DNA of 54,750 bases, taken from contig CBFDBQ010000004.1 of NCBI GenBank assembly GCA_965603095.1, positions 1 through 54,750 on the forward strand. Reading direction: 5' to 3'. Shown piece by piece: positions 1-7,581 of the stretch. Origin of the DNA: DAOVVL01 sp965603095 (lineage in GTDB: Bacteria > Pseudomonadota > Alphaproteobacteria > Rhodospirillales > Magnetovibrionaceae). The translations under genes were made by a program, and so were the position numbers. Under the pieces are notes generated by a model. It made no database searches. It saw nothing but the letters and a program-made list of their open reading frames with translations, and was not told where the DNA came from. The first letter of the stretch is position 1. Each line of letters begins with the position of its first letter.

Positions 1-806
1 ATTATCCGGGCTTTGCCGAAGCCATCGAAGGGCCGTGGTTGATGGAACAGATGGAAGGCCAGGCCAAAAATGTTGGCACCAACATTATCGACGACGTAAT
101 AATGGAAACCGATTTTTCTTCTAAGCCATTTAGTGCCAAGGGCGATTCTGGCACAACCTACACCGCAGACACGATAATCATTTCCACAGGAGCATCGGCC
201 AAATGGTTGGGGTTGGAATCAGAACAAGCCCTAATGGGCATGGGTGTTTCGGCGTGTGCCACCTGTGATGGATTTTTCTATCGAGGAAAAGAAGTTGCCG
301 TTGTTGGTGGTGGCAACACCGCCGTCGAAGAAGCAATTTACCTTACCAATCATGCATCCAAGGTTACGCTTATCCATCGCCGCGACGAATTGCGGGCTGA
401 AAAGATTTTACAAGAACGGCTATTTAAAAACCCCAAAATCGAAATGATGTGGGATAGCGTGCCAGAAGAAATTCTAGCCGCTCCATCTCTGGTCCCCGGT
501 ATGCCAGCGGGCGTAACCGGAGTTCGGGTTAAGAATGTCAAAACCAATGAAACGTCGGAAATAAATGTAGATGGTGTGTTTATTGCCATTGGCCACAAAC
601 CAAATACCGATATATTCAGCGGGCAAATAAAAACCGATGATGAGGGTTATATCGAAACCGTTGCCGGCAGCACCGCCACTAATATTCCCGGTGTTTTTGC
701 CGCTGGTGATGTGCAAGATAAAACCTATCGCCAAGCCGTAACCGCCGCCGGAACCGGATGTATGGCCGCCCTTGAAACAGAACGTTTTCTAGCGGAAATG
801 GAATAA
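1..806 (+). CDS. trxB: Thioredoxin-disulfide reductase, 5' end missing
   Basis: FAD/NADPH flavoprotein that reduces thioredoxin in the cytoplasm. The reading frame is already open at base 3 (YPGFAEAIEGPWLMEQM), which is mid-protein for TrxB, so the N-terminal FAD-binding part lies outside the window. Visible are the redox CATC motif in SACATCDGFF, the NADPH-binding GGGNTAVEEA, and the C-terminal FAD motif GVFAAGDVQDKTYRQ. It ends with TAA at 804-806, and the lsrB-like regulator starts 21 bases later, the same order as in rhizobia. The TTG at 39 is an internal codon, not a start. Confidence 0.96.
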   Translation, partial: YPGFAEAIEGPWLMEQMEGQAKNVGTNIIDDVIMETDFSSKPFSAKGDSGTTYTADTIIISTGASAKWLGLESEQALMGMGVSACATCDGFFYRGKEVAVVGGGNTAVEEAIYLTNHASKVTLIHRRDELRAEKILQERLFKNPKIEMMWDSVPEEILAAPSLVPGMPAGVTGVRVKNVKTNETSEINVDGVFIAIGHKPNTDIFSGQIKTDDEGYIETVAGSTATNIPGVFAAGDVQDKTYRQAVTAAGTGCMAALETERFLAEME

Positions 807-827
807 AAATAAACAACTGGGGGAAGA

Positions 828-1754
828 ATGGATCGCATTCGCGGGCTAGATACAGGAATTCTTGATTGGGATAAGCTGCGTATTTTTCATGCAGTAGCCG
901 AAGCAGGCAGCTTTACCCATGCAGGTGATGCGTTAAACCTGTCGCAGTCTGCGGTTTCACGGCAAATAAGCACGTTGGAAGAAACCATTGGCGTTCCCCT
1001 TTTTCATCGTCATGCCCGCGGCCTTATACTGACCGAACAGGGTGAAATTCTGGCACGCACCACCAGCGATTTTTTTTCCAAGCTTTCGTTTACCACCGCA
1101 CAAATGAGAGATTCAAAAGAACGGCCATGGGGGCCGTTACGTGTAACCACTACCGTCGCCTATGGTTCCATCTGGTTGACACCGCGCATAAAAGATTTTC
1201 TTGAAACCTATCCCGATATTGATTTGTCGTTGGTTTTGACCGATGACGAGTTGGATTTATCCAAACGCGAAGCAGATGTAGCCATCCGCGTTCGCCCACC
1301 AACCCAGCCCGATATTATTCAACGTCAATTAATGAAGGTAAACTACCGTATCTATGCGTCGCCGGAATACCTGAAAAAATATGGTGTGCCCACAACCCCG
1401 GAAGAATTAGATGAGCACCGCCTGATTATTTATGGCGAGGACGCCAGACCACCAGTTTCAAACCTCAACTGGTTGTTGGAGCTTGGCCAAGGCAAGAAAA
1501 AGCGCCGCCCCGCACTAAAGGTAAATAATATTTATGGTATTTTCCGTGCGGTGCGTAGTGGCCTAGGATTAGGTGCATTGCCAGATTACATGAGCCGCGA
1601 TGCCAGAAATATGGTTAGGGTATTGCCGGAAATTGAAGGGCCTAGTTTCAATACCTATTTTGCTTATCCAGAAGAATTGAAACAATCCAAACGAATCGGT
1701 GTATTTCGCGATTTCTTGATTAATAGAATCAGGAAAGATTCCTTAGAAAATTGA
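828..1754 (+). CDS. lsrB: LysR-family regulator, LsrB/VtlR type
   Basis: Transcription regulator of 308 aa. An N-terminal winged helix-turn-helix (about residues 13-75, DWDKLRIFHAVAEAGSFTHA then LSQSAVSRQISTLEE) is followed by a LysR substrate-binding domain. The stretches RLFHRHARGLILTEQGE-like, LRVTTTVAYGSIWLTP and FNTYFAYPEELKQSKRIGVFRDF match what I know of Sinorhizobium LsrB and Brucella VtlR, which control oxidative-stress, envelope and sRNA genes. It follows trxB as lsrB does in rhizobia. The ATG has a good ribosome site (GGGGGAAG). The protein has no cysteine, so a cysteine redox switch such as that proposed for rhizobial LsrB cannot operate here. Family assignment is firm; the regulon is inferred. 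Confidence 0.88.
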   Translation: MDRIRGLDTGILDWDKLRIFHAVAEAGSFTHAGDALNLSQSAVSRQISTLEETIGVPLFHRHARGLILTEQGEILARTTSDFFSKLSFTTAQMRDSKERPWGPLRVTTTVAYGSIWLTPRIKDFLETYPDIDLSLVLTDDELDLSKREADVAIRVRPPTQPDIIQRQLMKVNYRIYASPEYLKKYGVPTTPEELDEHRLIIYGEDARPPVSNLNWLLELGQGKKKRRPALKVNNIYGIFRAVRSGLGLGALPDYMSRDARNMVRVLPEIEGPSFNTYFAYPEELKQSKRIGVFRDFLINRIRKDSLEN

Positions 1755-1759
1755 TAAAA

Positions 1760-1781
1760 ATTGTGGAAAACTCTCCACAAT
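1760..1781. promoter_or_regulatory. Perfect inverted repeat after lsrB (operator or weak terminator)
   Basis: ATTGTGGA, six bases, then TCCACAAT: a perfect 8-bp arm palindrome starting 6 bases after the lsrB stop. No T-run follows on the plus strand, so it is a poor intrinsic terminator. LysR-type regulators often bind interrupted dyads, so it could be an LsrB operator for the sRNA region downstream. That role is speculation. Confidence 0.35.
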
Positions 1782-1854
1782 CTCAAAATTAGCCATGCAT
1801 TTAACGCATAGCTGGGTTATCAAACCAGCGATAGTGGTATGGCCTACACAATCA

Positions 1855-1860
1855 TATATT
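1855..1860 (+). promoter_or_regulatory. Candidate -10 box for the first C-rich RNA
   Basis: TATATT, with only a weak -35 match (TAGTGG at 1832-1837, 17-base spacer). It would start a transcript near 1867, just before the first hairpin of the structured RNA. The weak -35 could mean that an activator is needed. Confidence 0.3.
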
Positions 1861-1866
1861 CAATGA

Positions 1867-2062
1867 CAGAAGACGTTACCAAGGTAGCGTTTGAAGCTTT
1901 CGACTATACCCCGAAAGCAAGGGTTCCCGGTCTCTCCGACCTCCCATCTCCCCCTCCCCCCCTCGGGAATAGGAGAACCGGTTGAACCCCGCATCTTTCC
2001 AAAGATGCGAAGTCTCCCTGTTAAACTCGCCGGGCCCTTTTTTTGAGGGCCCGGTTTTTTTT
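1867..2062 (+). ncRNA. Structured C-rich sRNA 1 (AbcR/alpha-r15-like by position)
   Basis: About 196-nt RNA predicted from structure. In order: hairpin ACGTTACC/GGTAGCGT (1873-1890); hairpin GCTTTCG/CGAAAGC; a long stem CCGGTcTCTCC (from 1927) with GGAGAACCGG (to 1981) closing a loop almost entirely of C and T; hairpin GCATCTTT/AAAGATGC (1991-2008); an unpaired CTCCCT (2014-2019); and the intrinsic terminator. C-rich single-stranded loops that can mask Shine-Dalgarno sequences are a hallmark of alphaproteobacterial riboregulators. In Sinorhizobium and Agrobacterium the tandem Hfq-dependent sRNAs AbcR1 and AbcR2 lie in the spacer next to lsrB. The 5' end and family membership are inferred; the folds and terminator are visible. 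Confidence 0.6.
2030..2062 (+). terminator. Intrinsic terminator of C-rich RNA 1
   Basis: Stem CCGGGCCCT (2030-2038) and AGGGCCCGG (2046-2054), 7-base loop, then eight Ts. A perfect 9-bp GC-rich stem. It works only for plus-strand transcription, so it cannot belong to the minus-strand aminotransferase gene. Confidence 0.9.
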
Positions 2063-2084
2063 GCATAAATTCATAAAAAACCTC

Positions 2085-2113
2085 TAGACATAAGATTAGA
2101 TTTTGCTTATATA
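2085..2113 (+). promoter_or_regulatory. Sigma70-type promoter of C-rich RNA 2
   Basis: TAGACA (2085-2090), exactly 17 bases, then TATATA (2108-2113), placing the start near 2119-2121, directly before the first hairpin. The -10 lies inside the 12-base palindrome GCTTATATAAGC (2105-2116), which could be an operator or coincidental symmetry. Confidence 0.55.
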
Positions 2114-2118
2114 AGCAT

Positions 2119-2285
2119 TATACGATGTATCAAATACATCGAACCCGTGGACCGGGACCACCTCCCCCCTTATCCCCCAAGGTCCTTATCCACGGATAGT
2201 AAAGATTTCATAATCTCCCCCCAGATATGAGATCCTCCCTAAGACTAAGCCGGGCACCCCCCTACAGGGATGTCCGGCTTTTTTT
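2119..2285 (+). ncRNA. Structured C-rich sRNA 2 (AbcR/alpha-r15-like by position)
   Basis: About 165-nt RNA with its own promoter and terminator. Hairpin 1: CGATGTAT, loop CAA, ATACATCG (2123-2141). Hairpin 2: CCGTGGA-ccg-GGACC pairs with GGTCC-tta-TCCACGG (2145-2195) and displays a 21-base C-rich loop. Hairpin 3: GATTTCATAATCT (2204-2216) pairs with AGATATGAGATC (2223-2234) around a loop of six Cs. Then come an unpaired CTCCCT (2235-2240) and a terminator whose loop begins with a C-run. It shares with RNA 1 the 3' layout CTCCCT, 8-9 bases, GCCGGGC, so the two look paralogous. Loops of this kind suit pairing with purine-rich ribosome binding sites. Function is inferred. Confidence 0.68.
2248..2285 (+). 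terminator. Intrinsic terminator of C-rich RNA 2
   Basis: AGCCGGGCA (2248-2256) pairs with TGTCCGGCT (2271-2279), with one G-U pair, followed by a T-run to 2285. Oriented for the plus strand. Confidence 0.88.
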
Positions 2286-2316
2286 CGTTTTAATGCTAGC
2301 TGTATTAAATATCAGT

Positions 2317-3519
2317 TCAGCTAAGCGCGGTACAGGCCCTCTGAATACGGGTGCAGGCTTCAACCAAATTTTCTGTCGAGGTTGCGTATGAAACCCGAAA
2401 ATAAGGGCTAAGGCCAAAAGCCTCACCATGAACGGTGGAGACCCCTTCGGATTCTAGCAAATATGTTACGAAATCTTCGTCGGTTTTTATTTCCTTGCCC
2501 TCAGGGGTTTTTTTGCCGATGACGCCGGCACAGCTTGGATAAACGTAAAATGCGCCTTCGGGCGTTGGGCAGGAAAGCCCTTCGGCCTTGTTCAGCATTT
2601 CAACCACAATGTCGCGGCGCTCTTTAAATATTGCGTTACGTTCCGCCAAAAATGAATGATCGCCATTAAGGGCGGCAACTGCCGCGGCTTGGCTAACGGC
2701 CGCCGTGTGGGTTGTGCTTTGCGATTGTACTTTATTCATGGCCTTTATTATTTCAATTGGGCCTGCGGCATAACCAACCCGCCAGCCAGTCATGGCATAG
2801 GCCTTTGATACACCGTTAAGCGTAAGTGTACGGTCCATCAGGCCGGGCTCGACCTCTGCCGGGGTTACAAATTTGAAATCGTCATAAACGATAAATTCGT
2901 ACATATCATCGGCCATCACCCAAACATGGGGGTGCTTCATCAATACATCGGTTAACGCTTTCATTTCGTCACGCGAATAAGCGGCCCCGGTTGGGTTGGA
3001 GGGTGAATTTAAAATAAGCCATTTGGTTTTTGGCGTTATGGCCGCTTCTAATGCTTCTGGTTTTAATTTGAAATTATTTTCCACCGGGCAGTTAACAAAT
3101 ACCGGGGTGCCTTCGGCCAATAGCGTAATATCAGGATACGATACCCAATATGGTGCGGGGATAATAACCTCATCACCGGGGTCTAATGTAGCAACTAGGG
3201 CATTATAAATTGTCTGCTTGCCACCACAGCCAACGGTTATTTGATCGGGGCTGTATTGCAAATTGTTGTCTCGTTTAAGCTTTGCACATATGGCATTGCG
3301 CAATTCGACGGTGCCGGCAACGGCCGTATATCTGGTTGCGCCCGCATCAATGGCCGCTTTACCGGCTGCCTTGATATGGTCGGGGGTATCAAAATCTGGC
3401 TCACCCGCACCTAGGCTGATTACATCACGGCCTGCGGCTTTTAATTCTGCGGCCATGGTTGAAACGGCGATGGTTGGCGAAGGCTTGATAGCTGAAAGAC
3501 GTTTGGCGATGAACGACAT
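2317..3519 (-). CDS. aatA: Aspartate aminotransferase, class I PLP fold
   Basis: Transfers an amino group between aspartate/glutamate and 2-oxo acids; relatives in rhizobia (AatA) also act on prephenate in aromatic amino acid synthesis. 400 aa, usual length for the Ib subgroup. Visible: GAGEPDFDTP near the N-terminus, NSPSNPTGA (171-179), and the PLP lysine K239 in SKAYAMTGWRVGY. ATG start with a modest purine-rich site. It converges on the C-rich RNAs and is followed upstream by a methyltransferase gene 54 bases away. The exact substrate preference (aspartate only, or also prephenate) cannot be read from sequence. Confidence 0.93.
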   Translation of the reverse strand: MSFIAKRLSAIKPSPTIAVSTMAAELKAAGRDVISLGAGEPDFDTPDHIKAAGKAAIDAGATRYTAVAGTVELRNAICAKLKRDNNLQYSPDQITVGCGGKQTIYNALVATLDPGDEVIIPAPYWVSYPDITLLAEGTPVFVNCPVENNFKLKPEALEAAITPKTKWLILNSPSNPTGAAYSRDEMKALTDVLMKHPHVWVMADDMYEFIVYDDFKFVTPAEVEPGLMDRTLTLNGVSKAYAMTGWRVGYAAGPIEIIKAMNKVQSQSTTHTAAVSQAAAVAALNGDHSFLAERNAIFKERRDIVVEMLNKAEGLSCPTPEGAFYVYPSCAGVIGKKTPEGKEIKTDEDFVTYLLESEGVSTVHGEAFGLSPYFRVSYATSTENLVEACTRIQRACTALS

Positions 3520-3573
3520 TGTTTTTTCTCTACTTGTTTGATGGTGGTTTAAGGAACGATTGCAATTAATAGA

Positions 3574-4203
3574 TTAGGCTTTGCGTTTATCAAACACCAC
3601 GCCGTAATGATATGGCGGCAATTCAATAACGCCGTGCAGGCGGAAACCTGCTTCGGTGGCAAAATCAATTACTTGGTCGGGCGATAGCCTGCTTGTGGTT
3701 TCCGGGCCACGCGGATGGTTTAAAACCGTGGTCTCGCTTTTGGGGCGATGGTGCCAATTAATAACCGCAAACTGACCTCCCGGCATTAGGGATGAATAAA
3801 TTTCAGCCATTAGTGTTTTTTTATCTTCGGCCCCATGCAGGGTGTTGGCTATTAATATAAAATCAGGAACTCGAGGAAGATGGCCTGCTATTTTACGTGC
3901 ATCTTGTTCTAGCCAATCAATTCCATCTATGGGGATTCCGGCAGTCCGTGTGCGAGATTTGGCTACATTTAGCATATGCGGGTCTATATCCAGCGCCATA
4001 ACCCGGCCCGTTCGCCCAACAATATTAAAAAGAGGGGCCGTAAAATGGCCATCACCACAGCACAAATCCAGTACCGAATCGCCAAAATCAACACCAAGGC
4101 GGCGGAGCACGCCTTCCGGGTCTGGCCATAGGGTAGACCACCATTCGGTATCCGGCATTTGGGTTGCGGCAAATTTGCCTGAATTGTTATTGCTTATATT
4201 CAT
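3574..4203 (-). CDS. Class I SAM-dependent methyltransferase, substrate unknown
   Basis: 209 aa with a Rossmann-type methyltransferase core: motif I VLDLCCGDGHFTAPL (about 44-58), the acidic motif II residue in MALDIDPHML, and post-I EQDARKIAGHLPRVPDFILIANTLHG. The segment LMPGGQFAVINWHHRP is the usual motif III region. It resembles the UbiE/type 11 group, but no substrate can be assigned. It lies 54 bases upstream of aatA on the same strand and is divergent from uvrB. Confidence 0.82.
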   Translation of the reverse strand: MNISNNNSGKFAATQMPDTEWWSTLWPDPEGVLRRLGVDFGDSVLDLCCGDGHFTAPLFNIVGRTGRVMALDIDPHMLNVAKSRTRTAGIPIDGIDWLEQDARKIAGHLPRVPDFILIANTLHGAEDKKTLMAEIYSSLMPGGQFAVINWHHRPKSETTVLNHPRGPETTSRLSPDQVIDFATEAGFRLHGVIELPPYHYGVVFDKRKA

Positions 4204-4328
4204 GAACCATAAATACCACCCATTTATATCTTCGCCAAGAAGGGCTTACTGGCCATATTCTGTTAAGTTGGGGATAACTAAGCTGGGGCTTGCCTAAGGG
4301 GCCATGGCTGGGAGACACTACGCCTGCC

Positions 4329-6473
4329 ATGACAAAACCAAACAGCAAAAATATCAAAAATATCAATAGTGCCGATTCTCCCATAGATTCTGGGGCGGGC
4401 ACATACGGGGGGAATGCGTTCGAGTTAGTCTCGCCGTTCGATCCAGCCGGCGACCAGCCCCAAGCCATAGCCGAACTTATTGCCGGGCTAAAACGAAATG
4501 AAAAAAATCAGGTACTGCTTGGCGTTACCGGTTCGGGCAAAACATTTACCATTGCCCATGTGGTGGCAGAATTAAAACGCCCAACAATTGTATTGGCACC
4601 AAACAAAACATTAGCGGCGCAATTATATGCAGAAATGAAATCGTTTTTCCCCAACAACGCGGTTGAATATTTTGTATCTTATTATGATTATTATCAGCCC
4701 GAAGCATACGTTGCCCGGTCCGATACCTATATTGAAAAAGATGCATCCATAAACGAACAAATAGATCGCATGCGCCATTCGGCAACCCGTTCGCTGTTTG
4801 AACGGCGCGACGTAATTATTGTTGCATCGGTTTCTTGTATTTATGGCATCGGCTCAGCCGAAACATACGCCGACATGGTTATAAAGCTAGAGGTAGGCGG
4901 CGAATATGACCAAGCCGACGTAATGAAAGATTTAGTAGCGTTGCAATATAGCCGCAACGATGCCGCTTTTGGCCGCGGGGCGTTCAGGGTGCGGGGCGAT
5001 ATGTTGGAAATTTTCCCCAGCCATTACGAAGATCGGGCATGGCGGCTTTCATTTTTTGGTGATGAGCTTGAATCCATATCCGAGGTCGATAGCCTGACCG
5101 GTGAAAAAATATCCGACCTAAAATATATTACCGTATTTCCCAATAGCCATTATGTAACGCCCCGACCAACATTGTTACAAGCAATACCAAAAATAAAAGC
5201 AGAACTTAAAAAACAATTAGAAATATTTAGAAATGAAGGAAAGTTGCTAGAGGCCCAACGATTGGAAGAGCGCACAACGTTCGATCTAGAAATGATGGAA
5301 ACAACTGGATTTTGTTCGGGCATTGAAAATTATTCTAGATTTTTAACCGGACGGAACGCGGGCGAGGCCCCACCAACATTATTTGAATACCTGCCAGATG
5401 ATGCATTAATGGTGGTCGATGAAAGCCATGTTTCGGTTCCACAAATTGGTGGAATGTACCGTGGTGATTTCAACCGCAAAACGACCCTAGCTAATTTTGG
5501 TTTCCGTCTGCCCAGTTGTGTTGATAACCGCCCGTTAAAATTTGACGAATGGGATAGCATACGCCCCGACACAATTTTTGTTTCCGCCACACCGGGGCCA
5601 TGGGAAATGGAGCGAACCGCTGGTGTGTTTACCGAACAAGTTGTGCGCCCCACCGGGCTAATTGACCCCAAAGTAATTATTCGCCCCGTTGAAACGCAAG
5701 TGGATGACCTGATGGGTGAATGTGCGGAGGCCGCAAAAAAAGGTCAACGGGTATTGGTAACGGTTTTAACCAAAAAAATGGCCGAAGAATTGACCGACTA
5801 TTTACATGAACACAATGTCCGCGTCCGTTATATGCATTCGGATATTGATACCCTTGAACGTATTGAAATTATTAGAGATTTACGCCTTGGTGCGTTTGAT
5901 GTTTTGGTTGGCATCAACCTGTTGCGCGAAGGGCTAGACATTCCCGAATGTGCGCTAGTGGCAATTTTAGATGCCGACAAAGAAGGTTTCTTGCGTTCCA
6001 AAACATCACTGGTGCAAACCATAGGCCGGGCCGCCCGCCATGTTGAAGGTCGAGTTATTCTTTACGCCGATAAAATTACCGGCTCCATGCAATACGCCAT
6101 TGATGAAACCGCGCGCAGACGTGAACGCCAACTTGAATACAACAAAGCAAATTCAATTACCCCTACCAGCATTAAAAGAGGCATATCCGATGTTTTGAGT
6201 AGCGTTTATGAACATGATTACGTAACCGTTGATACTGGCGCATCGGGTGATGAGCATTTGGTCGGAAAAACATTACGTGGACACATTGAAGAGCTGGAAA
6301 AAAGAATGCAGGCGGCCGCAAGCGACCTTGAATTCGAAGAAGCCGCCAGACTGCGTGATGAGGTTAGACGGTTAGAGGCCCACGAATTAGGCCTTGATGC
6401 ACCGGGGGCATCAATAGCGGCGGGTACCAAAGCAAGGGGCAGTTCAAGGCGTAAGAAGAAAAATAAGCGCTAA
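4329..6473 (+). CDS. uvrB: Excinuclease ABC subunit B
   Basis: Damage-verification helicase of nucleotide excision repair; receives DNA from UvrA and recruits UvrC. 714 aa from the ATG at 4329. An upstream TTG at 4290 is open but gives a 13-residue extension without conserved sequence. Visible: Walker A GVTGSGKT (about 65-72), the DNA-clamping beta-hairpin region YYDYYQPEAYVARSDTYIEK, DESHV, helicase motif VI QTIGRAARH, and the C-terminal UVR motif around LEFEEAARLRDEVRRLE that contacts UvrC. The tail is Arg/Lys-rich (SSRRKKKNKR). Convergent with the SixA-type gene, only 22 bases between stops. Confidence 0.97.
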   Translation: MTKPNSKNIKNINSADSPIDSGAGTYGGNAFELVSPFDPAGDQPQAIAELIAGLKRNEKNQVLLGVTGSGKTFTIAHVVAELKRPTIVLAPNKTLAAQLYAEMKSFFPNNAVEYFVSYYDYYQPEAYVARSDTYIEKDASINEQIDRMRHSATRSLFERRDVIIVASVSCIYGIGSAETYADMVIKLEVGGEYDQADVMKDLVALQYSRNDAAFGRGAFRVRGDMLEIFPSHYEDRAWRLSFFGDELESISEVDSLTGEKISDLKYITVFPNSHYVTPRPTLLQAIPKIKAELKKQLEIFRNEGKLLEAQRLEERTTFDLEMMETTGFCSGIENYSRFLTGRNAGEAPPTLFEYLPDDALMVVDESHVSVPQIGGMYRGDFNRKTTLANFGFRLPSCVDNRPLKFDEWDSIRPDTIFVSATPGPWEMERTAGVFTEQVVRPTGLIDPKVIIRPVETQVDDLMGECAEAAKKGQRVLVTVLTKKMAEELTDYLHEHNVRVRYMHSDIDTLERIEIIRDLRLGAFDVLVGINLLREGLDIPECALVAILDADKEGFLRSKTSLVQTIGRAARHVEGRVILYADKITGSMQYAIDETARRRERQLEYNKANSITPTSIKRGISDVLSSVYEHDYVTVDTGASGDEHLVGKTLRGHIEELEKRMQAAASDLEFEEAARLRDEVRRLEAHELGLDAPGASIAAGTKARGSSRRKKKNKR

Positions 6474-6480
6474 TTAATTA

Positions 6481-6502
6481 CCCCTTAGTTTCCCCTTAGT
6501 TT
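6481..6502. repeat. 11-bp perfect tandem duplication at the uvrB/sixA junction
   Basis: CCCCTTAGTTT twice in succession. The second copy contains the stop codon of the minus-strand phosphatase gene (6496-6498). If it is a recent duplication it lengthened the spacer without changing either protein. Confidence 0.8.
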
Positions 6503-6969
6503 CTGGGAGCAATTTTTGGGATGGTCATCCAATTCATCACCCAGTTGCCGCCGTGCCCGCGCTCAAAACACATTACAGTTCCGGTCTTTACCAATACTAC
6601 GTTTTCTTCGTCATCGCCGACTAAAAGCCGTGCGGCCATTGCTTCCATAAACGGGTTGTGGCCACAAACCATAGTGTCAGAATCCCAGTTATCAATTTCG
6701 CGGGCCAAATGAGAAGTATCATCCATGGGCGTAATGTTATCCATAGCTAGCGGCATAACCCCGGGTGCAATAAGGGTGGATAAAATTTCCGCCGTTTGCC
6801 GGGCGCGTAATTTTCCACTGTGAAAAACGTTTACTACCCGAACGCCTGCACCATCAAGCAATTTTGCCTGCGCTTCAATATCGGCCATACCACGCGCGCT
6901 TAACGGGCGCTCGCCGCTGGCGTCAACGCTGTCTTCGGCTTTGCCGTGCCGCACAAGATAAAGCTTCAT
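6496..6969 (-). CDS. sixA: Phosphohistidine phosphatase, SixA-like
   Basis: 157 aa of the histidine phosphatase (phosphoglycerate-mutase-like) superfamily. The catalytic RHG motif is at the N-terminus (MKLYLVRHGKAED, histidine 8), a second conserved arginine lies in GKLRARQTAEIL, and the second catalytic histidine in VCGHNPFME. The short single-domain size fits SixA, which removes phosphate from phosphohistidine proteins such as HPt domains or PTS components. ATG start with AAGGA ten bases upstream. The actual substrate is not determinable here. Confidence 0.85.
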   Translation of the reverse strand: MKLYLVRHGKAEDSVDASGERPLSARGMADIEAQAKLLDGAGVRVVNVFHSGKLRARQTAEILSTLIAPGVMPLAMDNITPMDDTSHLAREIDNWDSDTMVCGHNPFMEAMAARLLVGDDEENVVLVKTGTVMCFERGHGGNWVMNWMTIPKIAPRN

Positions 6970-7037
6970 TTGTTTTATTCCTTTTTCACCCTGCAGACAT
7001 GGCTGTCTGGATTTAATGGGTTGACCGTATAGCGCAG

Positions 7038-7478
7038 ATGCTTTTTATTCAATGGTGGGACATAAAAATATGGGGTACGCGTAAATTGTTTATTGAGTGG
7101 AAAAAAGAATATCTGGTTGGCCATCCTATGGTCGATTTTGATCACCAAACATTGGTTAGTATTACCAATGAACTATTCAGCCGTGTAAAAGACGGGTTTT
7201 CAGACGAAGAAATCGCGCAAACAATTTCCTGTCTGGTTGATTATGTAAATCGCCATTTTGACCGAGAAGAAGAATTGTTCATGGATAGCGATTACCCGGG
7301 AAAGAAAGGGCATCTTTCGCGCCATGATGATATTCGTAAAACCGTGAACGATATTGCGACCGTATACAAAGCCAACTCCAACGCCATAAATATTGATGAA
7401 GTTTTAGAATTCTTGAAAAAATGGCTTACCAACCACATTATGCACGCTGATAAAGGTTATATTCCCTACGTATCCTAG
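7038..7478 (+). CDS. Bacteriohemerythrin
   Basis: Oxygen-binding di-iron protein of 146 aa or slightly less. The full ligand set is visible: His in DFDHQTL, HxxxE in HFDREEELF, HxxxH in HLSRH, and HxxxxD in HIMHADKGY. There is no fused chemoreceptor or kinase domain, so it is the stand-alone form linked to oxygen storage or delivery. The annotated ATG lacks a clear ribosome site, and the first 17 residues (MLFIQWWDIKIWGTRKL) look unconserved; a TTG at 7089, just before FIEWKKEYLVGHP, is an alternative start. Confidence 0.88.
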   Translation: MLFIQWWDIKIWGTRKLFIEWKKEYLVGHPMVDFDHQTLVSITNELFSRVKDGFSDEEIAQTISCLVDYVNRHFDREEELFMDSDYPGKKGHLSRHDDIRKTVNDIATVYKANSNAINIDEVLEFLKKWLTNHIMHADKGYIPYVS

Positions 7479-7498
7479 CGTGCCAGTTAGCAATAATT

Positions 7499-7533
7499 AA
7501 AAAAGGCGCTACATTGCTGTACCACCTTTTTTT
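7499..7533. terminator. Bidirectional terminator between hemerythrin and atpC
   Basis: AAAAAAGG (7499-7506) pairs with CCTTTTTT (7525-7532), with an inner TACA/TGTA stem and TTGC loop. A-run and T-run flank both sides, so it can end both converging transcripts. Confidence 0.72.
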
Positions 7534-7581
7534 GGCCTCCCAATTAAACTCGGCCTATTTTTATTTATTTTTTAAAACTAC

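Noticed and set aside
1860..2066. Minus-strand open frame of 68 codons across the lsrB-aatA spacer
   Set aside because: Gly/Arg/Pro-rich translation of the antisense of the C-rich RNA stems; no ribosome site, and both terminators point the other way.
1867..2285. tmRNA, 6S RNA, SRP RNA or a riboswitch in the spacer
   Set aside because: No tag-coding or tRNA-like ends, no SRP tetraloop domain, no 6S-type long bubble stem, and no downstream plus-strand gene for a riboswitch to control.
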